Part shown: positions 49,969 to 59,474 of the stretch, in pieces | Numbering within the stretch: position 1 is the stretch's first letter | Layout: each line of letters begins with the position of its first letter | Assembly: GCF_039862785.1 (NCBI RefSeq) | Contig: NZ_CP156795.1 | Coordinates: 62,001 to 126,000, forward strand | From: Acinetobacter sp. ANC 7912 | GTDB taxonomy: Bacteria > Pseudomonadota > Gammaproteobacteria > Pseudomonadales > Moraxellaceae | Direction: 5' to 3' | DNA length: 64,000 nt | The notes under the pieces: generated by a model | Told to the model about the DNA's origin: nothing | The model's input: only the letters and a program-made list of their open reading frames with translations | The model's database searches: none | Position numbers and translations under genes: made by a program

Positions 49969-51648
49969 ATGAAAAAAATTGCTGTATTATCAGTTTTATC
50001 ATGGGCATGTGCGACATCGACTTATGCTTTTGATCAAAGCCTGTTACCTACCGAAGTGGCAAGTGCTCTTAATGGAGGCGGCTCACAAAATATTTCTAAT
50101 AACTCTATATTGAATCAACAGTCAGTTGTAGAGTTATCACCTGGCACATCTATGCAATATCAAACAGTAAATAAAATGTTTGGTTCGCAGCTATTTAAAG
50201 GTGCATTTGCATCAACTGCAGGTTCAACCTTTAATAGCAGTTATAGAATTAACCCGGGTGATCAGATTAATTTACGGTTATGGGGTGCTTACCAATTTAG
50301 TGGTACACAAGAAGTTGATCCTCAAGGTAATATTTTTATTCCCAATGTAGGTCCTGTAAAAGTTTCAGGAGTAACAAATGGTGCGCTACAGTCCGTGATT
50401 GAAGCGCATGTGCGTCGTATTTATGTGGCGAATGTCGGTGTATATGCTGCCTTGGAACAGGCTCAGCCAGTCAAGGTTCTCGTAACCGGTTTTGTAAATC
50501 AGCCCGGTAATTATGGCGGTGTGGCAAATGACAGTGTTATTGCTTATTTAGACAGAGCAGGTGGGGTTGATCCAGAACGCGGTAGTTATATCGATATTAA
50601 GGTGATGCGTAACGGTCAGTTGATTCAGCATGTGGACCTGTATCAGTTTTTACTCAATGGACAGATTAAGCCTATTTCATTCCGTGATGGGGATGTAATT
50701 GTGGTCGGGCAACGTACCCATACCTTTAATGTATCTGGTGAAGTTTATAATCAGAATGATTTTGAATTTAACTCGCCGAGTATTTCTTTAGCTCAAGCCT
50801 TATCTTTTGCCAAGCTCAAACCTGGCGCGACTAATGTTAGTATTCAACGTCGCCAAGGCACAGAATATCGTAGTGAATATTACCCATTGAGTCAGGCCAA
50901 TAACGTCATGATCCAGGATGGTGATGTGGTGACTGTTACTGCGGATCGTTATGCAGGCACCATTCAGGTCAGAATCGATGGTGCGCATAATGGGGCACAT
51001 GCCGTAGTCCTGCCTTATGGGGCTAAACTCAGTGACATACTGACGCAGCTGCAACCGAATGCTTTAGCAGAAATTGAATCTTTACAACTCTTCCGTCCTT
51101 CTGTCGCCAAGCGCCAAAAAGAGATGTTAAATGTTGCTCTAGATAAGTTGGAAGAAACGACATTTAATGCTCGTTCAAGCACACAGGAAGAAGCAGCTTT
51201 ACGTTTGCGTGATGCTGAACTGGTAAAACAATTCATTGCTAAAGCGCGTCAAGTTGAACCTAAGGGACAGGTGGTGCTGAATCCAGATACTTTCCAAAAT
51301 GTAATTTTGGAACAGGGCGATATTTTATATATTCCTGAAAAAACCTCTGTGGTCATGGTACATGGTGAAGTTGCTTTTCCAAATGGGGTGGAATATAAGC
51401 AAGGTCTAAGTGCCAAGGAATATATTGAGCAGGTCGGCGGTTTTAGCCAAAAATCGAATAAATCTAAAGTGATTGTCATTCGACAAAATGGTAAAGCTGA
51501 ACTGGTACGTAAAGGTGAAAAAATTAAACAAGGTGATGAGATTTTAGTCTTGCCTAAAGCGCAGACTAAGGGCATTGAGTTAACACGTGGTATTACGCAA
51601 GTTTTATATCAAATTGCGGTAGCAGCAAAAGTTGCACTAGATTTATAA
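49969..51648 (+). CDS. kpsD: Polysaccharide export outer-membrane protein KpsD
   Basis: A 559-residue exported protein of the OPX family that forms the outer-membrane exit for capsule. It has a signal peptide (residues 1-21, ending TSTYA) without a lipobox cysteine, as in KpsD and unlike Wza. A Poly_export domain spans about 85-180 (INPGDQINLRLWGAYQFSGT, VDPQGNIFIPNVGPVKVSG), then SLBB-type domains (VKVLVTGFVNQPGNYGG; VSGEVYNQNDFEF; VMVHGEVAFPNGVEYKQG). Length matches the E. coli protein. Confidence 0.94.
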   Translation: MKKIAVLSVLSWACATSTYAFDQSLLPTEVASALNGGGSQNISNNSILNQQSVVELSPGTSMQYQTVNKMFGSQLFKGAFASTAGSTFNSSYRINPGDQINLRLWGAYQFSGTQEVDPQGNIFIPNVGPVKVSGVTNGALQSVIEAHVRRIYVANVGVYAALEQAQPVKVLVTGFVNQPGNYGGVANDSVIAYLDRAGGVDPERGSYIDIKVMRNGQLIQHVDLYQFLLNGQIKPISFRDGDVIVVGQRTHTFNVSGEVYNQNDFEFNSPSISLAQALSFAKLKPGATNVSIQRRQGTEYRSEYYPLSQANNVMIQDGDVVTVTADRYAGTIQVRIDGAHNGAHAVVLPYGAKLSDILTQLQPNALAEIESLQLFRPSVAKRQKEMLNVALDKLEETTFNARSSTQEEAALRLRDAELVKQFIAKARQVEPKGQVVLNPDTFQNVILEQGDILYIPEKTSVVMVHGEVAFPNGVEYKQGLSAKEYIEQVGGFSQKSNKSKVIVIRQNGKAELVRKGEKIKQGDEILVLPKAQTKGIELTRGITQVLYQIAVAAKVALDL

Positions 51649-51677
51649 GTCTTTAAATAGGGTAAGTTGGAAGTGTT

Positions 51678-52823
51678 ATGTTGAAAATCCTATTAGTTTT
51701 CGGTACTAGACCGGAAGCTATTAAAATGGCACCTTTAGTCAAGCGGTTACAGAAGGAAGAAAAAATAATTACAAAAGTCTGTGTAACCGCCCAGCACCGT
51801 GAAATGTTGGATTCTGTTTTAGAGTTGTTTGAGATTAGACCTGACTATGATTTAAATATCATGAAGCCTGGCCAAAGCTTGACTCAAATGACTTCAAATA
51901 TGTTATTAGGACTAGAGCCTGTATTTAATGATTTTAAACCAGATTTGATTTTGGTACATGGCGATACAAGTACAACCTTATGTGCTTCCTTGGCCGCATA
52001 CTACCAGCGTATAGCTGTAGGGCATGTTGAGGCTGGGTTAAGAACCTATCAGTTATATTCTCCTTGGCCTGAAGAAGGTAACCGTCAGTTAACGGGAGTG
52101 ATTGCAGATATGCATTTTGCCCCGACTTCAACTGCAGCCCAGTATTTAACACAGGAATGTGTTCAAAAGGAAAATATCTTTATTACAGGTAATACTGTTA
52201 TTGATGCGCTACATATCATTAAAGCGAAAGTTGCAGAAGACATTACCATTAATGCCACTATGCAAGAAAAATTTAAAGATTTAGATTTTTCAAAAAAACG
52301 TGTATTAATTACTGGCCATAGACGAGAAAACTTCGGTGAAGGTTTTGAAAATATTTGTATGGCTTTGCAAGTTTTATCTAAACAATTCCCAGATGTAGAA
52401 TTTGTTTATCCAGTCCATTTAAATCCACAAGTCAGAGAACCAGTAAATCGTTTACTAAGCGATTTAAATAACGTCAAATTAATAGAACCATTAGACTACC
52501 TCCCATTTGTATGGCTTATGCTCAATAGTCATTTAATTCTAACTGACTCCGGTGGTATTCAAGAAGAGGCCCCATCTTTGGGATTACCTGTATTGGTAAT
52601 GCGAGATACAACAGAAAGACCAGAAGCAGTGCAGGCAGGTACTGTCAAGTTGGTGGGCACCCATGTCGAAAACATTGTGAGAAGTGTTTCAACCTTACTT
52701 ACCAATGAAACAGTCTATGCCACTATGTCACAAGCACATAATCCATATGGCGATGGCACCTCATGTGATCAGATTGTTCATGCTATTAAAGCAAGATTTG
52801 CACAATATTTTTACGTTAATTAA
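51678..52823 (+). CDS. wecB: UDP-N-acetylglucosamine 2-epimerase (non-hydrolysing)
   Basis: A 381-residue enzyme that converts UDP-GlcNAc to UDP-ManNAc. Family motifs: [17 protein letters not shown] (about residue 8), ALCA-type [31 protein letters not shown] (about residue 131), [13 protein letters not shown] and [19 protein letters not shown] (about residue 288). With the next gene it provides UDP-ManNAcA. Within a capsule operon, rather than an ECA operon, this marks ManNAc or ManNAcA as a likely component of the capsule. Confidence 0.96.
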   Translation: MLKILLVFGTRPEAIKMAPLVKRLQKEEKIITKVCVTAQHREMLDSVLELFEIRPDYDLNIMKPGQSLTQMTSNMLLGLEPVFNDFKPDLILVHGDTSTTLCASLAAYYQRIAVGHVEAGLRTYQLYSPWPEEGNRQLTGVIADMHFAPTSTAAQYLTQECVQKENIFITGNTVIDALHIIKAKVAEDITINATMQEKFKDLDFSKKRVLITGHRRENFGEGFENICMALQVLSKQFPDVEFVYPVHLNPQVREPVNRLLSDLNNVKLIEPLDYLPFVWLMLNSHLILTDSGGIQEEAPSLGLPVLVMRDTTERPEAVQAGTVKLVGTHVENIVRSVSTLLTNETVYATMSQAHNPYGDGTSCDQIVHAIKARFAQYFYVN

Positions 52824-52842
52824 TCAAGTATTTTAGTATCTT

Positions 52843-54060
52843 ATGAAAATTTCAGTTAGCGGTTTAGGTTATATAGGTCTTCCTACAGCAACCATGTTTG
52901 CCCATTACGGAGCACATGTCATCGGCTTAGATGTCAATCAGCATGCAATTGATACCATTAACCAAGGTAAAATCCATATTGTAGAACCAGGTTTAGAAGA
53001 GATTGTAAAAGATGTCGTGGCACAGGGGCGTTTAAAAGCATCATTGACTCCAGAGCCAGCAGATGCTTTTTTAATTGCGGTACCAACACCATTTAAAGGT
53101 GACGACCATACGCCAGATTTAAGCTATATTGAATCTGCTGCTAAAACGATTGCACCGGTTTTAACTAAAGGCAATGTGGTGATCCTAGAATCGACTTCGC
53201 CAGTCGGTGCAACTGAGCAAATGGTGGAGTGGTTGGCTGCCGCACGTCCTGATTTAAAATTCCCAACGTCTGCGCAAGATACTGACCTTGATATTTATGT
53301 GGCGTATTGCCCAGAACGTGTATTGCCGGGTCAGGTGATTCGTGAGTTGGTTGAAAATGACCGTACCATTGGTGGTTTAACCCCTGAATGTGCAAAAAAA
53401 GCCGCTGAAGTTTATAAAATCTTTGTAAAAGGTGATTTGGTAGAAACCAATGCCCGTACAGCAGAGATGACCAAGCTGACTGAAAATGCTTTCCGGGATG
53501 TGAATATTGCTTTTGCTAATGAGCTATCACTGATCTGTGATCGTTTAAATATTAATGTATGGGAATTGATCGCACTTGCCAATCGCCATCCACGTGTCAA
53601 TATTTTAAATCCAGGTGCGGGGGTAGGTGGTCACTGTATCGCTGTCGATCCATGGTTCATTGTAAACAAAACACCTGATCTTGCACGTATGGTCAATACT
53701 GCACGTGAAGTCAATGACAACAAACCAAAATGGGTAGTGTCTAAGATTGAAGAAGCGGTTGCTCAATTAGGTGATTTAGGTCGTAAACCTAAAGTTGCGC
53801 TGCTTGGTCTTGCATTTAAGCCAGATATTGATGATTTACGTGAAAGTCCAGCAGTGGAAATTGCAGTAGAAATGGGTCAAAACCAAAACATTGAGTTGTT
53901 ATTGGTCGAGCCAAATATTCATACACTTCCTGCAAAAATTAAAGTGGGTCAATTAGTTGATCAAGCAACTGCATTAAAAGAGGCAGATGTGAAGGTTGTT
54001 CTTGTCAAGCACCGTGAATTTAAAGACTTGACTGATCATGTCATGAGTTTTGTGGGGTAA
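52843..54060 (+). CDS. wecC: UDP-N-acetyl-D-mannosamine dehydrogenase
   Basis: A 405-residue NAD-dependent dehydrogenase that oxidises UDP-ManNAc to UDP-ManNAcA. Motifs: VSGLGYIGLPTATMFAHYGA at the N-terminus, STSPVGATEQMVEW, KLTENAFRDVNIAFANEL, and the catalytic cysteine in GVGGHCIAVDPWF (Cys265). It is a close functional partner of wecB and precedes a transferase gene by 3 bases. It is a paralogue of tviB in the other cluster, so the window has two HexNAc dehydrogenase systems. Confidence 0.95.
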   Translation: MKISVSGLGYIGLPTATMFAHYGAHVIGLDVNQHAIDTINQGKIHIVEPGLEEIVKDVVAQGRLKASLTPEPADAFLIAVPTPFKGDDHTPDLSYIESAAKTIAPVLTKGNVVILESTSPVGATEQMVEWLAAARPDLKFPTSAQDTDLDIYVAYCPERVLPGQVIRELVENDRTIGGLTPECAKKAAEVYKIFVKGDLVETNARTAEMTKLTENAFRDVNIAFANELSLICDRLNINVWELIALANRHPRVNILNPGAGVGGHCIAVDPWFIVNKTPDLARMVNTAREVNDNKPKWVVSKIEEAVAQLGDLGRKPKVALLGLAFKPDIDDLRESPAVEIAVEMGQNQNIELLLVEPNIHTLPAKIKVGQLVDQATALKEADVKVVLVKHREFKDLTDHVMSFVG

Positions 54061-54063
54061 GAA

Positions 54064-56541
54064 ATGAAAAAGCCAGTTTCAGCAAGAAGACAAAAAGCTC
54101 AAATGAAGTCAGCATTAAAAGCAGCATCTGTCGATAGCGTTGATGAAAATTTAAGTGTTTTACAGGTGAACGAGATAAAAGAAACTGATACAGGGTCATC
54201 TGTTGGAATGAGTCATTCACGAATGGATGAGCAAAACTTGCAAAGTCAAGTCGATGATTTAAAGTGTTTAGTTGAAAGCGTTCATGCTTCTCTTGCTCAG
54301 TTGTCTAGTGATTTGCAACAATCTAATCTAATGTTGAAAAAAATTGACATGTTAGAAGATAAAGTAGAGCAATTGCAAAAAAATTATACAACTGAACTGG
54401 CTAATTCAAAACAGCAAATTGTTGGTGTGATTCAACAAGAGTTAAAAAATTACCAAGCTCATATTTTAAGTGTAGTTAAAGAAGTTGGTAAGAGTGAATT
54501 TTCTTCGATAATATCCTTATTAAAAATGAAAAAAGATGAAATTGACTTAGAACGTACTTTGTCATTTCAGCTTGGTCGAATTTTAATTGATAGTAAAAAA
54601 AGTATTGAACATTTGATTAATTTACCGCAATCTCTAAAAAGTTTAAGAGAAGAAGCGGTTAAGCGTAAGAAAAAAACAGTATTAGCTGAGCCTATTACTC
54701 CAAAATTAATCGAAGGTGAAAGTAAAAAAGTTGAGGTAATTCAGCCAAAAAAAGTGGTCAATGATAAGCCGACACCTGCTAAGAACGTCATTGAAGAAAA
54801 TTATCCATTAATGGGGTATACTTATTATAAACAGTTTTGGCCAAAAACTACTCAAGCTGCTAAATTTATTAGTATTTTAGATGAGATTTCTGAAAATTCA
54901 TGGCAAAACGTTTTTAGATTATTTCCATTAAATAAGAATAACTATGAAAATCAGATTAAAGGCTCAACTTCAAATGCATTCTTCATAGAAAGTTGTTGGA
55001 AAGGTAATGGTGGCTCTTGGGAGTATGCCTTCACATCACCAGGTTTGAAGCATGCAAATGCTCAGGCATTACTCAAAGCATTGGAAACTGCAAAATCTAA
55101 AAAGCTGCCGATCATTTTCTGGAATAAAGAAGATCCAATGCATTACGAGAAGTTTCTTCCAATTGCTGAAAAGTGTGACATTATTTTTACCACTGATGCA
55201 AATAAGGTCGCTGACTATAAAAGAGATTTACCTGGCAAAAAGGTTTATCCTTTAGTTTTTGCTGCCAATCCATTTATTTGTAACCCTGTAAACAGAAATC
55301 GTTATGAGCAGGAAACAATCTGTTTTGCAGGCTCGTATTATTCTATTGGACATGATGACAGAAAAGTTCAAATGGATACCTTACTTCCAGCATTGTTGGA
55401 GTTTAATGGAGCAATCTATGATCGCATGTCAGCATTAAATAATGAGCGATACTTCTTCCCTGAACAGTATCGTCATCTGATTAGAGATGCAGTTGATTTT
55501 AAGACAATGTCAGTTTTGTATAAACGTTTTAAAATTTTCTTAAACGTTAATACAATTACAGATTCACCAACGATGATGTCTCGTCGTGTTTATGAATTGC
55601 TCGCATGTGGTACCCCTGTTATTTCAACCCCATCTTTAGCTTTAGAAAAGCAATTTCCAGGTATTGTTCAGATTGCAAATAATGCAGAAGAAGCTGTAAA
55701 AATTGCAAAAGAGCTTTTACAGGATGAGTGGAAGTATAAGCATTTAGCACATCGTGGTTATCGTGAAGTCATGCTTAAACATACTTATCAGCATCGTGTA
55801 AAGGATATTTTGTCCTCATTAGACATCGACTATGATGATTCACCAGCAAAAGTTTCAATTCTAATGGCGACAATGCGAGAGCACTATATTGATCGTATTT
55901 TAGAAAACTTAGGACGTCAAACTTACCAGAATTTAGAGTTATTTGTTGTAACACAAGGTTTTAGTGCTCAAGGTATCGCAAAGCTTAAAGCTGGTTTAAA
56001 CAAAATCAAAAATATCAAGTATTATCAAGTATTAGAAATTAATACAGAGATGACACTAGGTGAGCGCTTGAATAAAGCTGCAGCATTGGCTACTGGTGAG
56101 TATCTTGCAAAAATGGATGATGATGATTTCTATTTTGATAATTACTTAACAGATATGATTCTACCGTTTAGCTATGGTAACTTTGGTTTGGTTGGCAAAA
56201 AAGAGATTTTTGTTTACTTGGAAGGTTCAAACAAAACCGTGATTCGTTATGTAAATCAGTCCCACCGTATTACTGATTTTGTTGCAGGACCTACATTAGT
56301 TATGAGAAAGAAAGTATTTGATAAAGTAGGTGGTTTTAATGCATTGAATCGTGGGGAGGATTCTACTTTAATTGACAAAATTAAGGCATTGAAATTACCA
56401 ATCTATTCTTCAGATGCTTTTAACTTTATTCAGTTTAGAAGCAAGAATAGTCAAAATCATACTTGGCAGGTGGAAGATGAATTTTTCTTAAAAGGTGATA
56501 GTATTTTTGATGGTTTTAATGTATCAATAGTGTCTATCTAA
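54064..56541 (+). CDS. Large two-domain glycosyltransferase: coiled coil, CgeB-like GT-B and GT2 domains
   Basis: An 825-residue protein, a candidate capsule polymerase. Residues about 1-210 are a charged region with probable coiled coil (about 55-150). Residues about 260-600 match CgeB-like glycosyltransferases (IFWNKEDPMHYEKF; IIFTTDANKVADYKRD; LNVNTITDSPTMMSRRVYEL). Residues about 600-825 are a family-2 transferase (KVSILMATMREHYIDRIL; LAKMDDDDFYFDNYL with the DxD motif; VGGFNALNRGEDSTLI). Two catalytic domains in one chain suggest alternating addition of two sugars. It follows wecC by 3 bases and has a strong terminator after it. Confidence 0.82.
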   Translation: MKKPVSARRQKAQMKSALKAASVDSVDENLSVLQVNEIKETDTGSSVGMSHSRMDEQNLQSQVDDLKCLVESVHASLAQLSSDLQQSNLMLKKIDMLEDKVEQLQKNYTTELANSKQQIVGVIQQELKNYQAHILSVVKEVGKSEFSSIISLLKMKKDEIDLERTLSFQLGRILIDSKKSIEHLINLPQSLKSLREEAVKRKKKTVLAEPITPKLIEGESKKVEVIQPKKVVNDKPTPAKNVIEENYPLMGYTYYKQFWPKTTQAAKFISILDEISENSWQNVFRLFPLNKNNYENQIKGSTSNAFFIESCWKGNGGSWEYAFTSPGLKHANAQALLKALETAKSKKLPIIFWNKEDPMHYEKFLPIAEKCDIIFTTDANKVADYKRDLPGKKVYPLVFAANPFICNPVNRNRYEQETICFAGSYYSIGHDDRKVQMDTLLPALLEFNGAIYDRMSALNNERYFFPEQYRHLIRDAVDFKTMSVLYKRFKIFLNVNTITDSPTMMSRRVYELLACGTPVISTPSLALEKQFPGIVQIANNAEEAVKIAKELLQDEWKYKHLAHRGYREVMLKHTYQHRVKDILSSLDIDYDDSPAKVSILMATMREHYIDRILENLGRQTYQNLELFVVTQGFSAQGIAKLKAGLNKIKNIKYYQVLEINTEMTLGERLNKAAALATGEYLAKMDDDDFYFDNYLTDMILPFSYGNFGLVGKKEIFVYLEGSNKTVIRYVNQSHRITDFVAGPTLVMRKKVFDKVGGFNALNRGEDSTLIDKIKALKLPIYSSDAFNFIQFRSKNSQNHTWQVEDEFFLKGDSIFDGFNVSIVSI

Positions 56542-56570
56542 ATATTTTTAAGCAATTCAGGCAATAAATA

Positions 56571-56612
56571 AGATGGCAGTAATTACTGCTATCTTTTGAA
56601 TTTTTTTTTGAA
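56571..56612 (+). terminator. Probable terminator/attenuator after the large transferase gene
   Basis: AGATGGCAGTAA and TTACTGCTATCT (56571-56594) form a near-perfect stem followed by TTTT and a nine-T run. It separates the upstream kps operon from the ATP-grasp gene, which nevertheless follows only about 12 bases later. Confidence 0.7.
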
Positions 56613-56623
56613 GGAATTATACT

Positions 56624-57481
56624 GTGTCAACCACACCTCCTAAATTTTCATTTAGAAATAAAGTACGTGAAGCGATTTATATTAGACGTACTAATATAAA
56701 AAATGGTTTCAATGATAAGATATATAGCTTGGATAAAAAGTCTGTGGCATATCCGTTTGTTGAAAAATTTGGTGTGAGTTATCCTAAGGTTTACTTTAAA
56801 AATACTAAATTAAGTTTGATTGATTTTTCAGAAATAAAAGGTTCTTTTGTTTTAAAACCTGAACAAGCACATAGCTCATTAGGTGTGTTTTTATGCCATT
56901 ATGATGATAAGTTAAAAAAATATCGTGACTTATTTACTAATGAAATTAGAGAATTAAATGATATTAAAAAAATGGCTGCTGATATTATGGTTGAAAAAAA
57001 AATCCATGATCAGTGGTTAGTGGAGGAGCTGGTTTATCCAGATGATGGGCAGTTATATGCTTTGGATGATTGGAAATTCTATTGTTTCTATGGAGAAGTT
57101 GGGCTTATTTTACAAAAAAGAAAATCATTGGATGGTAATGTAACATATAAGTTATATGATAAAGATTTTGTACAAGTTAAAAATACTGGGAAATATCTTG
57201 GAAAGATTGATGATCTTTTGCCATTACCTAAATTTCAAAATGAAATGATTGATATTGCTCAAACCCTTTCAGGTAAGATTCCTTTACCCTTTATGAGGGT
57301 TGATCTTTTTAGCAGTAGTCGAGGGGTTGTTTTTGGTGAGTTTACTCCATTCCCTGGAGGTTTTTCAATGTTTTGGAACACTTGGAATGAAAAGCTGGGT
57401 AAAATGTGGGTAGAGGCGGAGGCTAGATTAGATAGGGATATTAAATTAGGTCATTTTTATAATCTTTATTCACAAATTTAA
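56624..57481 (+). CDS. TupA-like ATP-grasp ligase
   Basis: A 285-residue protein resembling TupA-type ATP-grasp enzymes, known from teichuronopeptide synthesis and other surface polymers; they join amino acids to carboxyl groups through an acyl-phosphate. Visible: GSFVLKPEQAHSSLGVFLC (ATP-binding, about residue 76), DQWLVEELVYPDDGQLYALD (about 126) and MRVDLFSSSRGVVFGEFTPF with FPGG (about 224-246, Mg-binding acidic residues). GTG start after AAGGAA. In a locus making a uronic acid, amidation of the sugar is the leading inference; the substrate is not shown. Confidence 0.72.
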   Translation: MSTTPPKFSFRNKVREAIYIRRTNIKNGFNDKIYSLDKKSVAYPFVEKFGVSYPKVYFKNTKLSLIDFSEIKGSFVLKPEQAHSSLGVFLCHYDDKLKKYRDLFTNEIRELNDIKKMAADIMVEKKIHDQWLVEELVYPDDGQLYALDDWKFYCFYGEVGLILQKRKSLDGNVTYKLYDKDFVQVKNTGKYLGKIDDLLPLPKFQNEMIDIAQTLSGKIPLPFMRVDLFSSSRGVVFGEFTPFPGGFSMFWNTWNEKLGKMWVEAEARLDRDIKLGHFYNLYSQI

Positions 57482-57512
57482 TATAAGAAATTGCATAGTC
57501 TGAGGTGAAAGT

Positions 57513-58229
57513 GTGGTTAAGGTAATAATATTAGGCTCTTGCGTGACTCGAGATGCATTTGAATCTAAGATTATGCAAAACAATATTAAAATAGTTAAAT
57601 ATTTTGCTAGAAATTCTTTAGCTAGATTAGCTTTTCCTGTGTTTCCTATACAGGAGAATGAGATTAATCTTAAATCTAAATTTCAGAGAAAAGTCTTGAA
57701 ATATGCACTGTCTGGTGATTATATGGATGTCATCAAAGAACAAGAATTTGACTATTTATTGTTAGATGTTGTTGATGATAGATTTGGTTTGGTCAAACTT
57801 AATGACGAAGAAGTTTATGTAACATTTTCTGATGAACTAAAAAATTCTAAATTTATTACTAATACAGATAAGATTAAAATTTTAGCAAATAGTCAATTTT
57901 ATCGAGATGCATGGGAATTTGGTTTAAAAGAGCTGTTAAAAGTAGTTCCACCAAATAAAATTATAATTAATAATGTGCAATGGGCAACCCATACAAATAT
58001 GGGGAATGCTTTGTCTAAACCTGAAAGAATTGCTTTTTGTACTGATGTAGTGAATGGTTTATATCAGATTGCAGCACAATATATACCTGAAGAGAATTTT
58101 ATTAACTATCCTGTAGGTATATTTATTGGAGATGAAAACCATAAGTGGGGGCGATCACCTTTTCATTATGTAGATGACGTTTATAATTATTTTAATTTCA
58201 GATTTTTAGAAATCTCTGCTTCATGTTAA
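57513..58229 (+). CDS. DUF6270-like protein, possible SGNH-type hydrolase or acyltransferase
   Basis: A 238-residue protein that resembles DUF6270 proteins found in surface-polysaccharide loci. The N-terminus VIILGSCVTRDAFESK has a GSC turn after a beta strand, as in block I of SGNH hydrolases (with Cys in place of the Asp), and the C-terminal GDENHKWGRSPFHYVDD has Asp and His residues that could form the block V DxxH. This is a structural guess. It is codirectional with the TupA-like gene (32-base gap) and A+T-rich. GTG start, preceded by GAGGTGAAA. Confidence 0.6.
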   Translation: MVKVIILGSCVTRDAFESKIMQNNIKIVKYFARNSLARLAFPVFPIQENEINLKSKFQRKVLKYALSGDYMDVIKEQEFDYLLLDVVDDRFGLVKLNDEEVYVTFSDELKNSKFITNTDKIKILANSQFYRDAWEFGLKELLKVVPPNKIIINNVQWATHTNMGNALSKPERIAFCTDVVNGLYQIAAQYIPEENFINYPVGIFIGDENHKWGRSPFHYVDDVYNYFNFRFLEISASC

Positions 58230-58265
58230 AAACTAACTCACCACAAGGGTGAGTTAGTTTTTTTA
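58228..58265. terminator. Bidirectional terminator between convergent genes
   Basis: AAAAACTAACTCACC and GGTGAGTTAGTTTTT pair around an ACAA(G) loop. Strong stem with T-run in both readings. It lies between the DUF6270-like gene and the leftward ATP-grasp gene. Confidence 0.88.
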
Positions 58266-58266
58266 A

Positions 58267-59418
58267 TTAGAACCAGTATTCATCGGATTTTAACTTAATC
58301 TGAATATCTTCATTTTTAATAGTAATTTCTTCCCATGGAAGGGTGGTATTTTCTACATATTTTAAAACTTTTTTAAAATTAATAGGAGATATTTGTTTTT
58401 CTTTATCAAATTTAAATATGTTATCTATGATAATTTTGGGTAAATCAATACTATTGCCTGTGTCTGGCATTAAAGCACTTGTAATTTGTGGTCTAAAATT
58501 CACTTCCAATATAAAAACGTCATCTTGATTTATAATGCAGTCAATACCAAGAACATAAAATTCTGGAATTGATTTGGCAAATTTCTCTAATTTCTCTATG
58601 GTTTCTGGTTTTAGAAGCGAAAGATTTTGTTCTATATCTCCGCCAGATGATCTACCACGTTTGAAACTTAATATAATTTTTTCTTTTTCTGATGGAATAT
58701 AGTCTAAAGTCAAATTTTGATTATTTAATTGATTGATAAGATCGTCATTTATTCTTATAGTCTGAATTCTCATTTTTTGTTTTACTGTATTTTTATTTTC
58801 TATTAATTTTTCTATCTTGTCTTTTCCATTTCCGATAACATGTGGAAATTCTCGTTTGCAAGCTGCACGGGCTATACCACCAACTGTATAAATTCTAAAC
58901 TCATCACCTGTAATGTAATTTTCAACAAGAAAATCTGTTTTTTGGGATATAATTGCTCCCTGTAATTCTTCTATCGTATTAAGGTTTGCATGTACACCTT
59001 TTCCCATAGATCCATTAATTGGTTTTACAACTAGTGGAAAAGGTGGTAAAAGTTCTTGAATTATGTTTAAAGGTGTATTGGGCTTGAATTTAATACTATG
59101 AGGATGATTAATACCTAGTTTATCTAAAAAATTATTTAAATTATCTTTACTATATTTTTTTATACTTTTATCCTGATTTTGTTGAAGAAGTTTAGAATAA
59201 TTGAAAGTATGTGTAGTTCCTCTTTCATCAGAAATTCTGTAGAAGCCTCCATTTCCCTCTACTTTGAAATATTTTTCTAGCTTTTTATCCGTTGAGATAT
59301 TCAAAAAAGTTACTTTTAGTCCACGGGATAGAGCATAATATGGAATAGTATATCTTGCTAAAGCATTTCCATATATGTTTAATTTACTCAAAAAATTGTA
59401 GTTTAAATAATTAATCAT
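58267..59418 (-). CDS. ATP-grasp ligase, second in the capsule locus
   Basis: A 383-residue ATP-grasp enzyme of the RimK/cyanophycin-synthetase/D-Ala ligase type, encoded by strongly A+T-rich DNA. Visible: LVVKPINGSMGKGVHANLN (ATP-binding glycine loop, about residue 130), DFLVENYITGDEFRIYTVGG (about residue 161) and DVFILEVNFRPQITSA (Mg-binding Glu/Asn, about residue 303). It would form an amide or peptide bond from a carboxylate and an amine. Last gene of a leftward three-gene block. I cannot assign the substrate; it differs in sequence from the TupA-like enzyme. Confidence 0.72.
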   Translation of the reverse strand: MINYLNYNFLSKLNIYGNALARYTIPYYALSRGLKVTFLNISTDKKLEKYFKVEGNGGFYRISDERGTTHTFNYSKLLQQNQDKSIKKYSKDNLNNFLDKLGINHPHSIKFKPNTPLNIIQELLPPFPLVVKPINGSMGKGVHANLNTIEELQGAIISQKTDFLVENYITGDEFRIYTVGGIARAACKREFPHVIGNGKDKIEKLIENKNTVKQKMRIQTIRINDDLINQLNNQNLTLDYIPSEKEKIILSFKRGRSSGGDIEQNLSLLKPETIEKLEKFAKSIPEFYVLGIDCIINQDDVFILEVNFRPQITSALMPDTGNSIDLPKIIIDNIFKFDKEKQISPINFKKVLKYVENTTLPWEEITIKNEDIQIKLKSDEYWF

Positions 59419-59474
59419 AATTAATGCCTTAGTTTAAATTAGAGTTTGTTAAATTAACATAGCATTCATTATTG

